From positions 32,630 to 96,629 of the forward strand of contig JAGBVI010000070.1 of the NCBI GenBank assembly GCA_017630395.1: 64,000 nt of DNA, read 5' to 3'. The first letter of the stretch is position 1. Every line of letters starts with the position of its first letter. Below the pieces are notes generated by a model. It did not search any database. It was given only the letters and a program-made list of their open reading frames with translations, and was not told where the DNA came from. The translations under genes and the position numbers were made by a program. Shown here piece after piece: positions 1 to 8,563 of the stretch. This stretch comes from Paludibacteraceae bacterium (GTDB taxonomy: Bacteria > Bacteroidota > Bacteroidia > Bacteroidales > Paludibacteraceae).

Positions 1-85
1 CCCCTTCTGCTAATAGTTTTAGCGTATTGCTAACTTGGTATTCTTGTAAATTAAGATTTTTTGCTATAATTGAATTATATGTCAT
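1..85 (-). CDS. tex: Tex-family RNA-binding transcription accessory protein, N-terminal fragment
   Basis: Only the first 28 codons lie inside the window; the gene runs off the left edge. It starts at the ATG at 85-83 and reads MTYNSIIAKNLNLQEYQVSN, then TLKLLAEG. Tex proteins begin just this way, with a short IAKEL-N-hydrophobic helix, a QV-hydrophobic segment and a KLL-x-EG stretch before the conserved IPFI-RYRKE block, which would lie outside. Tex proteins are about 700 residues, bind nucleic acid through a C-terminal S1 domain and act in transcription and ribonucleoprotein handling. A promoter-like CAAAGGTA (minus strand TACCTTTG) lies 20 bases ahead of the start. Identification rests on 28 residues, so it is probable rather than certain. 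Confidence 0.7.
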   Translation of the reverse strand, partial: MTYNSIIAKNLNLQEYQVSNTLKLLAEG

Positions 86-105
86 ACTGATAATTTTTGT
101 TGAAG

Positions 106-138
106 CAAAGGTAGTAAATTTATTTTGTCTATATCAGA
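106..138 (-). promoter_or_regulatory. Bacteroidota-type promoter for tex
   Basis: On the minus strand TACCTTTG (113-106) fits the TAnnTTTG -7 consensus. TCTG at 138-135 is a weak -33 element, 21 bases away. Transcription would begin near 98, giving a leader of only about 13 bases. Confidence 0.5.
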
Positions 139-170
139 TTGTTTTATTCTATTTTGCATAATATAAATAC

Positions 171-199
171 AGGCGATAAAGTATCCCACCTTATCGCCT
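171..199 (-). terminator. Hairpin downstream of the Ser/Arg-rich gene
   Basis: AGGCGATAA and TTATCGCCT form a perfect 9-bp stem with an 11-base loop, 62 bases past the stop codon of the minus-strand gene at 261-1637. The T run that follows on the minus strand is interrupted, so this is a probable rather than textbook Rho-independent terminator. Confidence 0.5.
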
Positions 200-260
200 G
201 CCAAAAGTCTGTATATATGTCTAATATAAAAAATCTAGAACTCAATTTCATCCGTTTGTT

Positions 261-1637
261 TTATTTTAGTAGAGGACTATCTATGATCACGTATCCTCCA
301 TCTACAGCCTGAAACCATGTGTCTGCTCCAAACCAATATAGTCTTTGATTTACGATTACACGTTTGCTTCCTTGTGGTAACTCTGCGATAAAGTTGGTGT
401 CATCGTAGATAACTTCAGGTGCGTCAACAATGATGAATTGCTTTCCGTGAGGCATAAACCAAGTGTTTTCTCCATAGTAGTATGTTACTCCATTGATGGA
501 AATGATTTCACAATTGAATGGAAGTGAACTTAGTACTACCGCTTGGGTCGGACTGATTGGCCTGTCTATGATAACATACTGAGTATTCTTTTTGGCAAAC
601 CATATACCATCGCTATACCAATATGGAGTGCTCCCAATATGTACTTGCACGCAAGTGAATGGTAATGTTGCAAAGGTCAAGATAGGACGAGTAATCAATT
701 CGTAGCCTAATTTTGCATGCCACAAGTAGAATAATCCGTTGTGTACATAATAGCGGTGTTTGCCATGATGGAAGAAACGAGCATGCTCGTGAATTCTATC
801 GTAGTATTTATGTCCGCCGTGAATATGTAACTTTGGTGCCGGACCATGGTGGAAGATTACAGGACGAGGTGCTGGCTTAAAATCTTTAGAATGAGCTTGC
901 ACTTTCCCCATACTGCCTTTCTTTACCATACTTGAAGAAACTTGTCCTTTCTTTTCTACTTTTGCGGCATTTGCTCTTGCACGGTTGTCACTGTTTTTTA
1001 CTGCCAAGTTAGAGCTTGTACTTCTTGTACTTCTTGTATCAACTTGACTTCTTGTAGATTCTACTTTTTTTGCAGAACTATTGCCGGAAGATCTTGTTGA
1101 GCTGTTGGTTGCTGAACTTTGTCTTACGCTACTGTTTCCGCTTGTTGTAGAACGAACAGTGGACGAACTTCTTGTTCCACTTGTATTATTAACGCTTGAG
1201 CGAGAAGTTGAGTTGTTAACCGTAGAGCGTGTGCTATTGCCGGTAGTACCGGAGCGAACAGCAGAGCTGTTGTTGGTTGTAGAACGTGATGTCACTGCTG
1301 ATGAGCGTGTTACGCTACTATTGTTGGTGGTGCGTGCTGCACTATTTACTGATGAGCGAGTTGCGCTGCTTGTCGTAGGACGAGCAGTAGAACGTGTGTT
1401 AGTTGTGCTGCTATTGATTGAAGAGCGAGAACTTACTCCCGAATTGGAAGAACGTGTTGCTTGGCTCTTAGGTGCAGAACTACTTCTACTCACAGAAGAT
1501 GAACTTCTTGCGCTACTTGAACTCCGAGCTTCTGTTCTTGCTCCTCTATTGTCACTTCCACTACTTCTTTGTGCCATTGCCGGAATGCAAACTACCGCTA
1601 TCGCGATTAGAATTGCTATAATCTTATTTGTTTTCAT
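261..1637 (-). CDS. Secreted Ser/Arg/Thr-rich protein with three C-terminal YWY repeats (DUF6515-like)
   Basis: 458 residues. Residues 1-22 are a signal peptide (MKTNKIIAILIAIAVVCIPA then MA), so the protein should be exported. Residues about 25-235 are low-complexity, made of Ser, Arg, Thr and Asn in recurring RSS and TRSS units. A basic, His-rich linker follows (FHHGPAPKLHIHGGHKYYDR). The last 150 residues hold three tandem units of about 45 residues, each with the pattern LPF-x-C/V, then a Tyr/Trp pair (PYWYSDGIWF, TYYYGENTWF, LYWFGADTWF), then YVIID. This resembles the DUF6515 family of Bacteroidota. No enzymatic motif is visible; a structural or surface-binding role is a guess. The gene stands alone, followed by a hairpin at 171-199. 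Confidence 0.75.
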   Translation of the reverse strand: MKTNKIIAILIAIAVVCIPAMAQRSSGSDNRGARTEARSSSSARSSSSVSRSSSAPKSQATRSSNSGVSSRSSINSSTTNTRSTARPTTSSATRSSVNSAARTTNNSSVTRSSAVTSRSTTNNSSAVRSGTTGNSTRSTVNNSTSRSSVNNTSGTRSSSTVRSTTSGNSSVRQSSATNSSTRSSGNSSAKKVESTRSQVDTRSTRSTSSNLAVKNSDNRARANAAKVEKKGQVSSSMVKKGSMGKVQAHSKDFKPAPRPVIFHHGPAPKLHIHGGHKYYDRIHEHARFFHHGKHRYYVHNGLFYLWHAKLGYELITRPILTFATLPFTCVQVHIGSTPYWYSDGIWFAKKNTQYVIIDRPISPTQAVVLSSLPFNCEIISINGVTYYYGENTWFMPHGKQFIIVDAPEVIYDDTNFIAELPQGSKRVIVNQRLYWFGADTWFQAVDGGYVIIDSPLLK

Positions 1638-1833
1638 GTCCGTAATATTTTAATCGTTATACATCTTCTTCTTGCTAATTTAAGTTCAAAATTTATGCCA
1701 AATAGTATTGTTAATTTTATCTTTAGGTTTATTTTGTTATGAATAACCTTTATTTGATGACTATTTGTCTCTTTTTGTCGACCAAATCATTTTGTACGAC
1801 TCTCTTCTTGCTCTTTTTTAGGCTATTTCTCTA

Positions 1834-2673
1834 TTATCCGCATAGAGTATATAGATCTTTTCTTGGATTGATAATCATAACCGGAACCGGAGATTTCTTT
1901 ATTACCGTAAGCTCTTTGGGTCCAAATAGTATGTCGTCAATCCCATAATCTCGTGAAGAACTGATTAATATCATGTCTGCCTTCAATTCATTGGCTTTTT
2001 TTGCTGCTTCTATCTCAACTTTAAAACTATCTTTTTTTGCTTCAACTATTTGATGATTTATTCCAAGTTTTTCTAATAGTGTTTTTATTGACTCAGTATT
2101 ATTACGAGCTCTACTTCCATAATCATTAGCCGGCATAAGTAAAATCTCGGCTTTTAGGAAACGCCCCATTCCGCTGCAGAATATTCCTTTTTCTTTCTCT
2201 TCAACCAAAAATCCAACGGGTACTAATACGCGATTAATCTCTATTTTATGATTGCTTTGTACAATGTAATATGGTATGCGTAGTTCTCTACACATTTTCA
2301 AAAGTGTTTTAGGTTTATTGAACGGTTTTTCTTGGCATTGTTCAAAAATTAAGACACCTCCTTCATTCTCCTCTATAAAATCGGTAAGTTCTTCTTCGCG
2401 TATCACAACATATTCAATCCTCTTTTCAACTTGCTCTTGTTGGATATTGCTCCATTCTTTAAATTTTGCTTCGTAGTTTGATGCTTCCAATGATGGGTCG
2501 GAGATGAGTCCTAAAAAGGCAATCTCCTTGTCGTGAGCTTGAGATAAAATTCGTGCCAATTCAAATCCTTTTTCAGGGAAATGGTTGGGGTGTGCAACTA
2601 CAAAAATTAGTTCTTTGGGTAATTCGTTATTTGATTTTACTATTTGCTCCATATAATTATTATCTTGTGACAA
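1834..2673 (-). CDS. Universal stress protein (UspA) family protein
   Basis: 279 residues, cytoplasmic, no signal peptide. The N-terminal half begins with a beta strand, ELIFVVAHPNHFPEKGFELA. The C-terminal half ends with the typical Usp layout: ADMILISSSRDYGIDDILFG, then a basic stretch and SPVPVMIINPRKDL, matching the G-x2-G-x9-G(S/T) phosphate-loop region in position but not exactly in sequence. Two Usp-like halves in one chain agree with the length. Universal stress proteins bind ATP or adenine nucleotides and help cells survive starvation and other stress. The consensus nucleotide loop is degenerate (SSRDYGIDDILFG), so nucleotide binding is not assured. Monocistronic; a decayed repeat region follows on its 5' side. 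Confidence 0.65.
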   Translation of the reverse strand: MSQDNNYMEQIVKSNNELPKELIFVVAHPNHFPEKGFELARILSQAHDKEIAFLGLISDPSLEASNYEAKFKEWSNIQQEQVEKRIEYVVIREEELTDFIEENEGGVLIFEQCQEKPFNKPKTLLKMCRELRIPYYIVQSNHKIEINRVLVPVGFLVEEKEKGIFCSGMGRFLKAEILLMPANDYGSRARNNTESIKTLLEKLGINHQIVEAKKDSFKVEIEAAKKANELKADMILISSSRDYGIDDILFGPKELTVIKKSPVPVMIINPRKDLYTLCG

Positions 2674-3332
2674 TTTCTATTAATTATGATTCTTTACCTT
2701 GTTATTTTTGATTCAGTTTCGGAGGCTTTTGAATCCGTTTTGTTTATATTGCTTCTATTCTTTTAGTTACGATGCTTGTATTTTTCCTAATTTTTTCTTT
2801 TTTCATTGACCTTAAATTTTTTTTTAAATCAAGTCTATATGGTTTTGAAGCCCCATTTCGATAAGTCAAATGATAGACATGAAGCTTGGTTTATTTTTTT
2901 ATCTGATCATAATATAACGGATGTTAAATTGTGATTTTTACTAAGAAGTTGTTTGAAATTTTATTTCTAGCCTATTTGAGAGAGATTTTTAAATTTATTT
3001 TTATTATCTTCTGCGGAATATTATTAAAAAAGAATAATAAAAATAGGTTAAAAAGCATCTCAAAGATGCTGAAAAAAGGTGAGTGAAGTTTAAAATCAAT
3101 TTGATAATTAAAATTCAACAACTTCTAATTGTCGTTACAAAGTAACGATTTTTTTTTTGTATTAGAAAGAATTATATTTAATTTCAGAAATTCATTTTCA
3201 GGGTAACCTCTGTAAGTTTTTTTGTGATTTTGAAGAAGATTTTGTTTAAGTTGATCGTATTACAGAAAGTATAATACTGTCGGTTTTTAGAACCATTTGC
3301 CCAATTAAGAAAATACCCTTAAATTAGCGACC
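2674..3332. other. Gene-free stretch with element remnants
   Basis: No convincing coding sequence. About 2690-2870 is a degenerate relative of the repeat at 46173-46361: both carry GATGCTTTTGAAT-like and TATAGTTACG-like blocks in the same order, and both have a TATGGTTTTGAAG-like block (in opposite orientation). 2944-3126 is a complete family-1 inverted-repeat element, listed separately. The remaining 200 bases before the Rhs remnant are AT-rich and show no clear signal. Confidence 0.6.
2944..3126 (+). mobile_element. MITE-like element, family 1, copy a
   Basis: 183 bp bounded by inverted ends: AGAAGTTGTTTGAAATTTTA on the left and the reverse complement of a near copy (TAAAATTCAACAACTTCT) on the right. 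It contains no gene. The same ends and the internal block ATTTGAGAGAGATTTTTAAA recur at 28558-28954, 34015-34206 and 56187-56379, with deletion forms at 15186-15256 and 20791-20898. Short, gene-free and dispersed with inverted ends fits a non-autonomous transposable element. Confidence 0.65.
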
Positions 3333-3725
3333 ATGAAGAGAAGTGTGGACAACAATATTAAGGGACGGTGGTTCTTCAAGAAGGAGACCAGCAAAACTCC
3401 CTTTGGAATGACCCTGCCGGGCAGGAGCTACAATGCCCACACCTTGCGCCACGGCTTCACGGGACACGAGAAAGAGAGCGACCTTGCCGAAGGCATTTAC
3501 ACCACCGAGTACCGCCTCTACGATGCCCGAGTGGGAAGGTGGCTGAGTGTGGATCCGTTGTTTGAGAAGTATGTGGGCATGAGTCCGTATAACTATTGCG
3601 CCGGCAATCCGGTGAAGTTGGTGGATGTGGGTGGGAGAAAAATCGATTTCAGTGTACTAACAGAAGAACAAGCTACAATATATAATGACAAAACACAAAC
3701 AAAATATGACCACAAAAAACAGTAA
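3333..3725 (+). pseudogene. Rhs-repeat core remnant
   Basis: 130 codons remain open. The reading frame carries the RHS-associated core: GFTGHEKESDLAEGIYTTEY, then RLYDARVGRWLSVDPLFEKY, then SPYNYCAGNPVKLVDVGG. In intact Rhs or YD-repeat proteins this core sits at the end of a chain of well over 1000 residues, followed by a variable C-terminal toxin. Here the start is missing (the sequence upstream is an AT-rich repeat region) and after VGG only 29 residues follow, ending where a MITE-like element begins 11 bases later. Base composition is clearly richer in G+C than the flanks. This suggests a horizontally acquired or recombined Rhs tip that has been cut off. I treat it as non-functional. Confidence 0.75.
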
Positions 3726-3735
3726 ATATACATGC

Positions 3736-3932
3736 GGTGAGTTCTATAAATTTACCGTTTATAATTAAGAAAACGTAAATCAAGGGGGAGAACTTTTCGG
3801 TAATTTTTGATTTATTTCGGCAACTTGCTGTTTGTCAGTCGGTCACAGTGCTCGCACTGCTTCCTTCTTTCGCTCAGCAATTTACTCGAAATAAATTCAA
3901 AAATTCCTCGAAATGAATTTATAGAACCCACC
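3736..3932 (+). mobile_element. MITE-like element, family 2, copy a
   Basis: 197 bp with 17-base inverted ends differing at one position: GGTGAGTTCTATAAATT at 3736-3752 and AATTTATAGAACCCACC at 3916-3932. Its interior, including the small hairpin CAGTGCTCGCACTG, is nearly identical to 28677-28875. No gene inside. It sits between two Rhs remnants. The flanks show no obvious target duplication here. Confidence 0.75.
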
Positions 3933-3968
3933 TTACTTCTATATCCTCGACCATTTAGGCTTCACTCG

Positions 3969-4118
3969 ATGGTTTTGGATGTAGATGGAAATATTTCACA
4001 ATCAGTCACTTATATTCCGTATGGAGGAATTTTTGTAGAAGAGCGCAACGGGACTTGGAATTCACTTCCAGAAGGAGAGAAAAGAGAAACATCGTGTGTT
4101 TGCATACTTGAAACTTGA
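3969..4118 (+). pseudogene. Second Rhs remnant (pre-core segment)
   Basis: The frame reads DVDGNISQSVTYIPYGGIFV, then EERNGTWNSLPEG, and stops. This is the segment YLPFGE-x-FVEER-N-x-WNTPY that lies immediately before the core domain in Bacteroidota Rhs proteins. It is therefore in the wrong order: in an intact protein it would precede the piece at 3333-3725, not follow it. It lacks start, core and terminus, so it is a remnant, probably from a different Rhs copy. An open frame beginning at 3807 is translated through the MITE-like element and is not a real start. Confidence 0.65.
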
Positions 4119-4128
4119 AACCAATTCA

Positions 4129-4246
4129 CACTTGCTAGTTGACTCTACATTAATTTAAGACCTAGAGAAAAATTGAATTTTTCTGCCCCTAAAGATGAGT
4201 TCTTTAAACATTTTATTTAATTTCGCACTTGCTAGTTGACTCTACA
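4129..4246. repeat. 21-base direct repeat pair
   Basis: CACTTGCTAGTTGACTCTAC plus A occurs at 4129-4149 and again, identically, at 4226-4246, 97 bases apart. The pair lies just after the Rhs remnants and 70 bases before the promoter of the phosphorylase gene. It could be the scar of a duplication or two recombination sites. Confidence 0.8.
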
Positions 4247-4291
4247 CTTTCCTTTTCTTTCGTTCGGACTATAAATTTCTGCATAATTTTC

Positions 4292-4321
4292 TTGCTTAAT
4301 TTAAATTAAATATTATCTTTG
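4292..4321 (+). promoter_or_regulatory. Bacteroidota-type promoter of the phosphorylase-tilS operon
   Basis: TTG at 4292-4294, 19 bases, then TATCTTTG at 4314-4321, an excellent match to the -33/-7 consensus of this phylum. The start would be near 4328, leaving a leader of about 120 bases before the ATG at 4447. Confidence 0.65.
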
Positions 4322-4446
4322 CCTTAGGTAATTTTTAAAATTAGGTAGAGTAGTTTTAAAAAGTATTCGAAAGGGTTTGAATTTTCAAGAATACAATTCC
4401 TAATTGTATAAGGGTTACCGCATGTAAAATACAAATTGATAGAATT

Positions 4447-5328
4447 ATGGTAAAACGCATCATTCCTTCATCAGAGTTAATTATTAATGCTGATGGTTCA
4501 GTTTTTCATTTGCATTTGCGTCCGGAGCAATTGGCAGATATTGTTGTGTTGGTGGGAGATCCTGCTCGTGTCGATTTGGTGGCTTCATTTTTTGATAAGA
4601 TTGAAGTTGATGTTTGGAGTAGGGAGTTTCATACAATCACGGGTGTTTGCCATGGTAAAAGAGTTTCGTGTGTCTCTCATGGTATTGGGACGGATAATAT
4701 CGACATCGTCTTAACGGAACTGGATGCTTTGAAAAATATTGATTTTACTACGCGACAGGTTAAATCTAAATTTACTCAACTTACTTTGGTGCGTATTGGA
4801 ACTTCCGGAGGATTGCAACCTTTCTGTCCTGTTGGTTCTAACGTTATTTCGTGTCGTTCTATTGGGTTTGATGGGTTGTTGAATTTTTATAACGTTCCAG
4901 GAGGAACTATCGATTTGGATTTTGAAAGAGCTTTTTGTGAGCATGTTGGATGGGGTGAGCGTTTGGCTTCGCCTTATGTGGTTTCAGCTGATGAGGGATT
5001 GGTTGAAAAGATAGGTAAAGACATGGTTAGGGGTGTTACTATTTCTGCTCCCGGATTTTATGGTCCGCAAGGAAGATATGTTCGTTTGCCTCTTGCTTTT
5101 CCTTCGATGAATGAGAAAATTGGCTCGTTTGAGTATATGGGTGAAAAAATTACCAACTTTGAAATGGAGAGTTCTGCTCTTGCCGGTTTGGCTAAATTGT
5201 TAGGTCATAAAGCGGTTACAATTTGTAATATTATTGCCGGTCGTGTGGATAAGAGCATGAATACTGAGTATAAAGGGGGTATGGAACAATTGATTAGAAT
5301 CGTTTTAGAAAGATTGACAAATGATTGA
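4447..5328 (+). CDS. Nucleoside phosphorylase (uridine phosphorylase type)
   Basis: 293 residues, cytoplasmic. Phosphorolysis of a nucleoside to free base and ribose-1-phosphate, a salvage step. Motifs of the PNP_UDP family are clear: VLVGDPARVDLVASFF near residues 34-50 (phosphate and ribose site), LVRIGTSGGLQPFCPVGS around 117-134 (the conserved GTSGG loop), and NFEMESSALAGLAKLLGH around 239-256, whose Glu-Met-Glu binds the ribose. The family normally has about 250 residues, so this is the longer Bacteroidota form. Substrate cannot be fixed from sequence; uridine is the likeliest, purine nucleosides are possible. It shares 8 bases with the next gene (ATGATTGA), so the two are translated together. 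Confidence 0.85.
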   Translation: MVKRIIPSSELIINADGSVFHLHLRPEQLADIVVLVGDPARVDLVASFFDKIEVDVWSREFHTITGVCHGKRVSCVSHGIGTDNIDIVLTELDALKNIDFTTRQVKSKFTQLTLVRIGTSGGLQPFCPVGSNVISCRSIGFDGLLNFYNVPGGTIDLDFERAFCEHVGWGERLASPYVVSADEGLVEKIGKDMVRGVTISAPGFYGPQGRYVRLPLAFPSMNEKIGSFEYMGEKITNFEMESSALAGLAKLLGHKAVTICNIIAGRVDKSMNTEYKGGMEQLIRIVLERLTND

Positions 5329-6631
5329 TACTAGTTTATTGAATATTATTCCTGATCGAGCAAAGTTAATTGTGGGGGTCAGTGGAGGGGCAGATTCGGT
5401 TGCTTTGCTACACCTCTTAGTTGAAGGGGGAATGAATTGTGTTGTGGCACATTGTAATTTCCACCTGAGAGGGGCTGAGTCTGATCGTGATGCTTTATTT
5501 GTCAAAAATTTGGCTAAAGAATATGAATTGCCTTATTATCAGGTGGATTTTAAGACTGAAGAGTATGCCAAATTAAGACACCTGTCGATAGAGATGGCTG
5601 CGCGTGAATTGCGTTATGATTGGTTTAAAGAGTTAATTTCTCGGGAGAAGGCTGATTATGTTGCTGTGGCTCATCATGCTGATGATTTGGTGGAGACTTT
5701 TTTGATTAATCTTTCTCGGGGAACCGGATTGCATGGGCTGACCGGCATGAAGGAAATAAATGGAAAGGTGGTTAGACCATTGCTCTCTGTTTGGCGAGAA
5801 GAGATTAAAAGTTATGTCCGAAAAAATAGATTGTCGTATGTAGAAGATTCTTCTAATGCCATTCCTTTCTGTGCCAGAAATAAATTTAGGAATGATATTA
5901 TTCCGGGTATTGAAGAGACGTTTCCTTACTTTAAAAAGAGTTTGTTCTCTACCATTCACAATTTAAGAGAGGCAGAGGTATTTATGGAGTCTCAGATCAA
6001 CTCTTTGGCTCTATTGGATGAAGTTGATGGTGATAGTTATAAAATCTCAAAAGAGCGTGTAAAGGAGCTTTATTCTCCTGTTTTTGCTCTTTATGAGAGT
6101 TTAAGTTCTTTTGGCTTTTCTTATGGTGTGGTTGCTGATGCTGTTAATGGTGTGGATAAACCTTCTGGTAAGGCTTTCTTGTCTAAGGATGCCAAGTTTA
6201 TATTGAGAAGTGAACGAGGCTATTGGATTTTAACTCGAAATATAGAAAATTCTAGCGCAGAGTATTCTATTTCCAAAAAGGAGGACTGGGATAAGTTGCC
6301 TATTTCTTTAGCGGTTAGAGAATATGATATTTCGGAATTTCATTTGATTAAGGATAAAAATATCTGTTATCTTGATGCTGAAAAGGTTTCCTATCCATTT
6401 GTTATTCGGCATTGGTTGGTTGGTGATTATTTTGTTCCTTTCGGTATGAAAGGGAAGAAGAAATTAAGCGATTATTTTATTGATAATTCTTTCTCAGAGG
6501 AGCAGAAAAAATCGACTTTGATTTTGGTAAATGATGAAGATATTGTTTGGATTTTAGGAGAAAGAGCTGATGACCGATTTAAAATTGATGAAAAGACAAA
6601 ACGTGTTTTGGAATTGAAGTATATGAAGTAA
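5321..6631 (+). CDS. tilS: tRNA(Ile)-lysidine synthetase
   Basis: 436 residues. TilS attaches lysine to cytidine 34 of the CAU-anticodon tRNA-Ile, so that it reads AUA instead of AUG; it is normally essential. The ATP-binding PP-loop SGGADS lies at residues 21-26, followed by the family segments VVAHCNFHLRGAESDRDALF (residues about 41-60), AVAHHADDLVETFLINLSRG (about 111-130) and VRPLLSVWREEI, and the C-terminal domain reads WLVGDYFVPFGMKGKKKLSD. Length is normal for the family. Its start overlaps the end of the phosphorylase gene by 8 bases. A good hairpin terminator stands 22 bases after the stop codon. Confidence 0.92.
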   Translation: MIDTSLLNIIPDRAKLIVGVSGGADSVALLHLLVEGGMNCVVAHCNFHLRGAESDRDALFVKNLAKEYELPYYQVDFKTEEYAKLRHLSIEMAARELRYDWFKELISREKADYVAVAHHADDLVETFLINLSRGTGLHGLTGMKEINGKVVRPLLSVWREEIKSYVRKNRLSYVEDSSNAIPFCARNKFRNDIIPGIEETFPYFKKSLFSTIHNLREAEVFMESQINSLALLDEVDGDSYKISKERVKELYSPVFALYESLSSFGFSYGVVADAVNGVDKPSGKAFLSKDAKFILRSERGYWILTRNIENSSAEYSISKKEDWDKLPISLAVREYDISEFHLIKDKNICYLDAEKVSYPFVIRHWLVGDYFVPFGMKGKKKLSDYFIDNSFSEEQKKSTLILVNDEDIVWILGERADDRFKIDEKTKRVLELKYMK

Positions 6632-6653
6632 TATTATTTTTCATAATACAAAT

Positions 6654-6684
6654 AAGGCCGATTCTATTTGAACCGGCCTTTTTC
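6654..6684 (+). terminator. Rho-independent terminator after tilS
   Basis: AAGGCCG and CGGCCTT pair perfectly at 6654-6660 and 6674-6680. The stem extends inward with one mismatch and is followed by TTTCTTC. It ends the phosphorylase-tilS transcript. Confidence 0.8.
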
Positions 6685-6820
6685 TTCTTATTTACGCAAT
6701 GCTATAACTTTTCTTTATTTTGCAAAGGCAAGGATTAGTGTAAAAGAGCGTACAGAAGAGCGTAAAAGAGCACTAATATCTATGCAATGCCGTAGATTGT
6801 TAATTATAATAAACAGACTA

Positions 6821-8314
6821 CTAGGCTTGTTCCTTAAGAATCACATCGTGTGCACCTCCTTCTATGATAGAAGTAGATGAAACCATGGTGATTTTTGCAT
6901 TCTTTTGAAGTTGAGGTATTGTTATAGAACCGCAACTGCACATGGTTGAGATGATTTTTCCTAGAGTTACATTTAAGTTATCTTTCATCTTTCCTGCGTA
7001 GGGTACATAACTATCAACTCCTTCTTCAAACTTCATGCCTGCTTTTCCTCCCATATCGTAGCGTTGCCAATTCTTTGCGCGGTTAGAACCTTCGCCCCAA
7101 TACTCTTTAACGATACGGTTGCCGATGGTTAATTTCTTTGTTGGAGATTCGTCAAATCTAGCAAAGTAGCGTCCCATCATCAAGAAGTCTGCTCCCATGG
7201 CTAAAGCTAAAACCATGTGATAATCATGAACCAAACCTCCATCACTGCAAATAGGAATATACTCTCCGGTCTTTTCAAAATGCTCGTCGCGTGCCTTTGC
7301 TACATCAAGTAGAGCAGTTGCTTGTCCGCGACCAATACCTTTTTGCTCGCGAGTGATACAAATAGAGCCTCCGCCGATACCCACTTTGATAAAGTCGGCT
7401 CCGGCTGCAACTAAATAATCAAAACCCTCTTTGTCAACAATGTTTCCTGCTCCAACCTTCACCTTATCTCCATATTTTTCTTTAATCCAAGACAAAGTAT
7501 CCTTTTGCCATTCAGAAAAACCATCGGAAGAGTCTATGCATAATACATCAACACCGGCTTCCACCAATGCAGGTACTCGCTCCATATAATCGCGTGTATT
7601 TATGCCGGCTCCAACCAATAATTTCTTGTCAGCATCAGACAATTCGTTAGGATTGTCGTGGTGGCTGTCATAGTCTTTTCTGAATACAAAGTATTGTAGA
7701 TTTCCTGCGTCATCAATTATCGGAAGTGTATTTAATTTATTTTCCCAAATTATTGTATTGGCTTGAGAAAGTGTGATTCCCAATTTTCCAACGGTTAATT
7801 TTTCAAATGGAGTCATAAACTCTTTTACCGGCGCATTATGATCTACCTTGTCTATACGATAATCTCTGCTTGTCAATAGTCCTTTTAATTTTCCATTCGC
7901 CTTACCATCTTCTGTAACACCTATGGTAGAATGCCCTGTCTCGCGAATCAATGCAATGGCTTCTCCTAAAGGTGTGTCCGGAGTGACATTGGAATCACTA
8001 ATTACAAAACCGGCTTTGAAATTCTTTACTTTTCTAACCATTTCGGCTTGTGATTCAATGGGTTGCGAACCGAAGATGAAAGATAAACCACCATTTCTGG
8101 CTAACTCGATGGCTAAACCCGAATCGGAAACCGATTGCATAATTGCTGATACAAACGGAATGTTTAATTGAATGGCAGACTCTTCTCCCTTTTTATATTT
8201 TACCAATGGTGTACGTAACGATACATTGGAAGGAATACACTCTTTAGTAGTTAATCCGGGAATTAACAAATATTCTCCGAAAGTCTTTGAAACGTCATTA
8301 ATAATTTTAGCCAT
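6821..8314 (-). CDS. guaB: IMP dehydrogenase, Tritrichomonas-type
   Basis: 497 residues. Converts IMP to XMP with NAD+, the rate-setting step to GMP. The catalytic loop reads [20 protein letters not shown] with the active-site Cys at residue 319, unlike the usual bacterial GPGS-C-TTR form. Asp261 (CIDSSDG) lies in the NAD site, and Arg418-Tyr419 ([10 protein letters not shown]) form the mobile-flap pair. Residues about 105-220 hold the paired CBS subdomain inserted in the barrel. From memory of the well-studied Tritrichomonas foetus enzyme, both the sequence and these residue numbers (Cys319, Arg418, Tyr419, Asp261) coincide. Monocistronic, divergent from the giant T9SS cargo gene. Confidence 0.93.
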   Translation of the reverse strand: MAKIINDVSKTFGEYLLIPGLTTKECIPSNVSLRTPLVKYKKGEESAIQLNIPFVSAIMQSVSDSGLAIELARNGGLSFIFGSQPIESQAEMVRKVKNFKAGFVISDSNVTPDTPLGEAIALIRETGHSTIGVTEDGKANGKLKGLLTSRDYRIDKVDHNAPVKEFMTPFEKLTVGKLGITLSQANTIIWENKLNTLPIIDDAGNLQYFVFRKDYDSHHDNPNELSDADKKLLVGAGINTRDYMERVPALVEAGVDVLCIDSSDGFSEWQKDTLSWIKEKYGDKVKVGAGNIVDKEGFDYLVAAGADFIKVGIGGGSICITREQKGIGRGQATALLDVAKARDEHFEKTGEYIPICSDGGLVHDYHMVLALAMGADFLMMGRYFARFDESPTKKLTIGNRIVKEYWGEGSNRAKNWQRYDMGGKAGMKFEEGVDSYVPYAGKMKDNLNVTLGKIISTMCSCGSITIPQLQKNAKITMVSSTSIIEGGAHDVILKEQA

Positions 8315-8376
8315 AAGTATATTGTTTTTTTATTTATTGCGAATATCAGTTTTTGAGGTGTCCCTCTAAAATTGTG

Positions 8377-8384
8377 CAAATTTA
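8377..8384 (-). promoter_or_regulatory. Promoter -7 element for guaB
   Basis: Minus strand TAAATTTG (8384-8377) matches TAnnTTTG, 63 bases before the guaB start. No clear TTG lies at the right distance, so the -33 element is weak or absent. Confidence 0.4.
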
Positions 8385-8482
8385 CAAAATATTTCTTAAA
8401 TTAGGAGTAAATAATTGGTGAATTTTAGAAAAGTGTGAGTAAGAAATTATTTATTTCGCTGTTAAATTATTGTTAATTTTAA

Positions 8483-8512
8483 TTTGTTTTAATAAAAAAT
8501 GAATTAACTTTA
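8483..8512 (+). promoter_or_regulatory. Promoter of the giant T9SS cargo gene
   Basis: TTTG at 8483-8486, 18 bases, then TAACTTTA at 8505-8512, one base off the TAnnTTTG consensus. The start would be near 8519, 45 bases before the ATG. Confidence 0.5.
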
Positions 8513-8563
8513 CAAAATGGTAGGAGACGTTAACGTCTGAAGTAGAACTAAATTTTGTAGATT

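Noticed and set aside
1081..1653. Plus-strand open frame of 190 codons rich in Leu, Val and Glu
   Set aside because: It is the antisense of the Ser/Arg repeat region of the gene at 261-1637; repeat codons keep the other strand open. No promoter or natural start.
3807..3968. Coding start at 3807 for the second Rhs remnant
   Set aside because: This part of the frame runs through the MITE-like element; the protein similarity begins only at about 3969.
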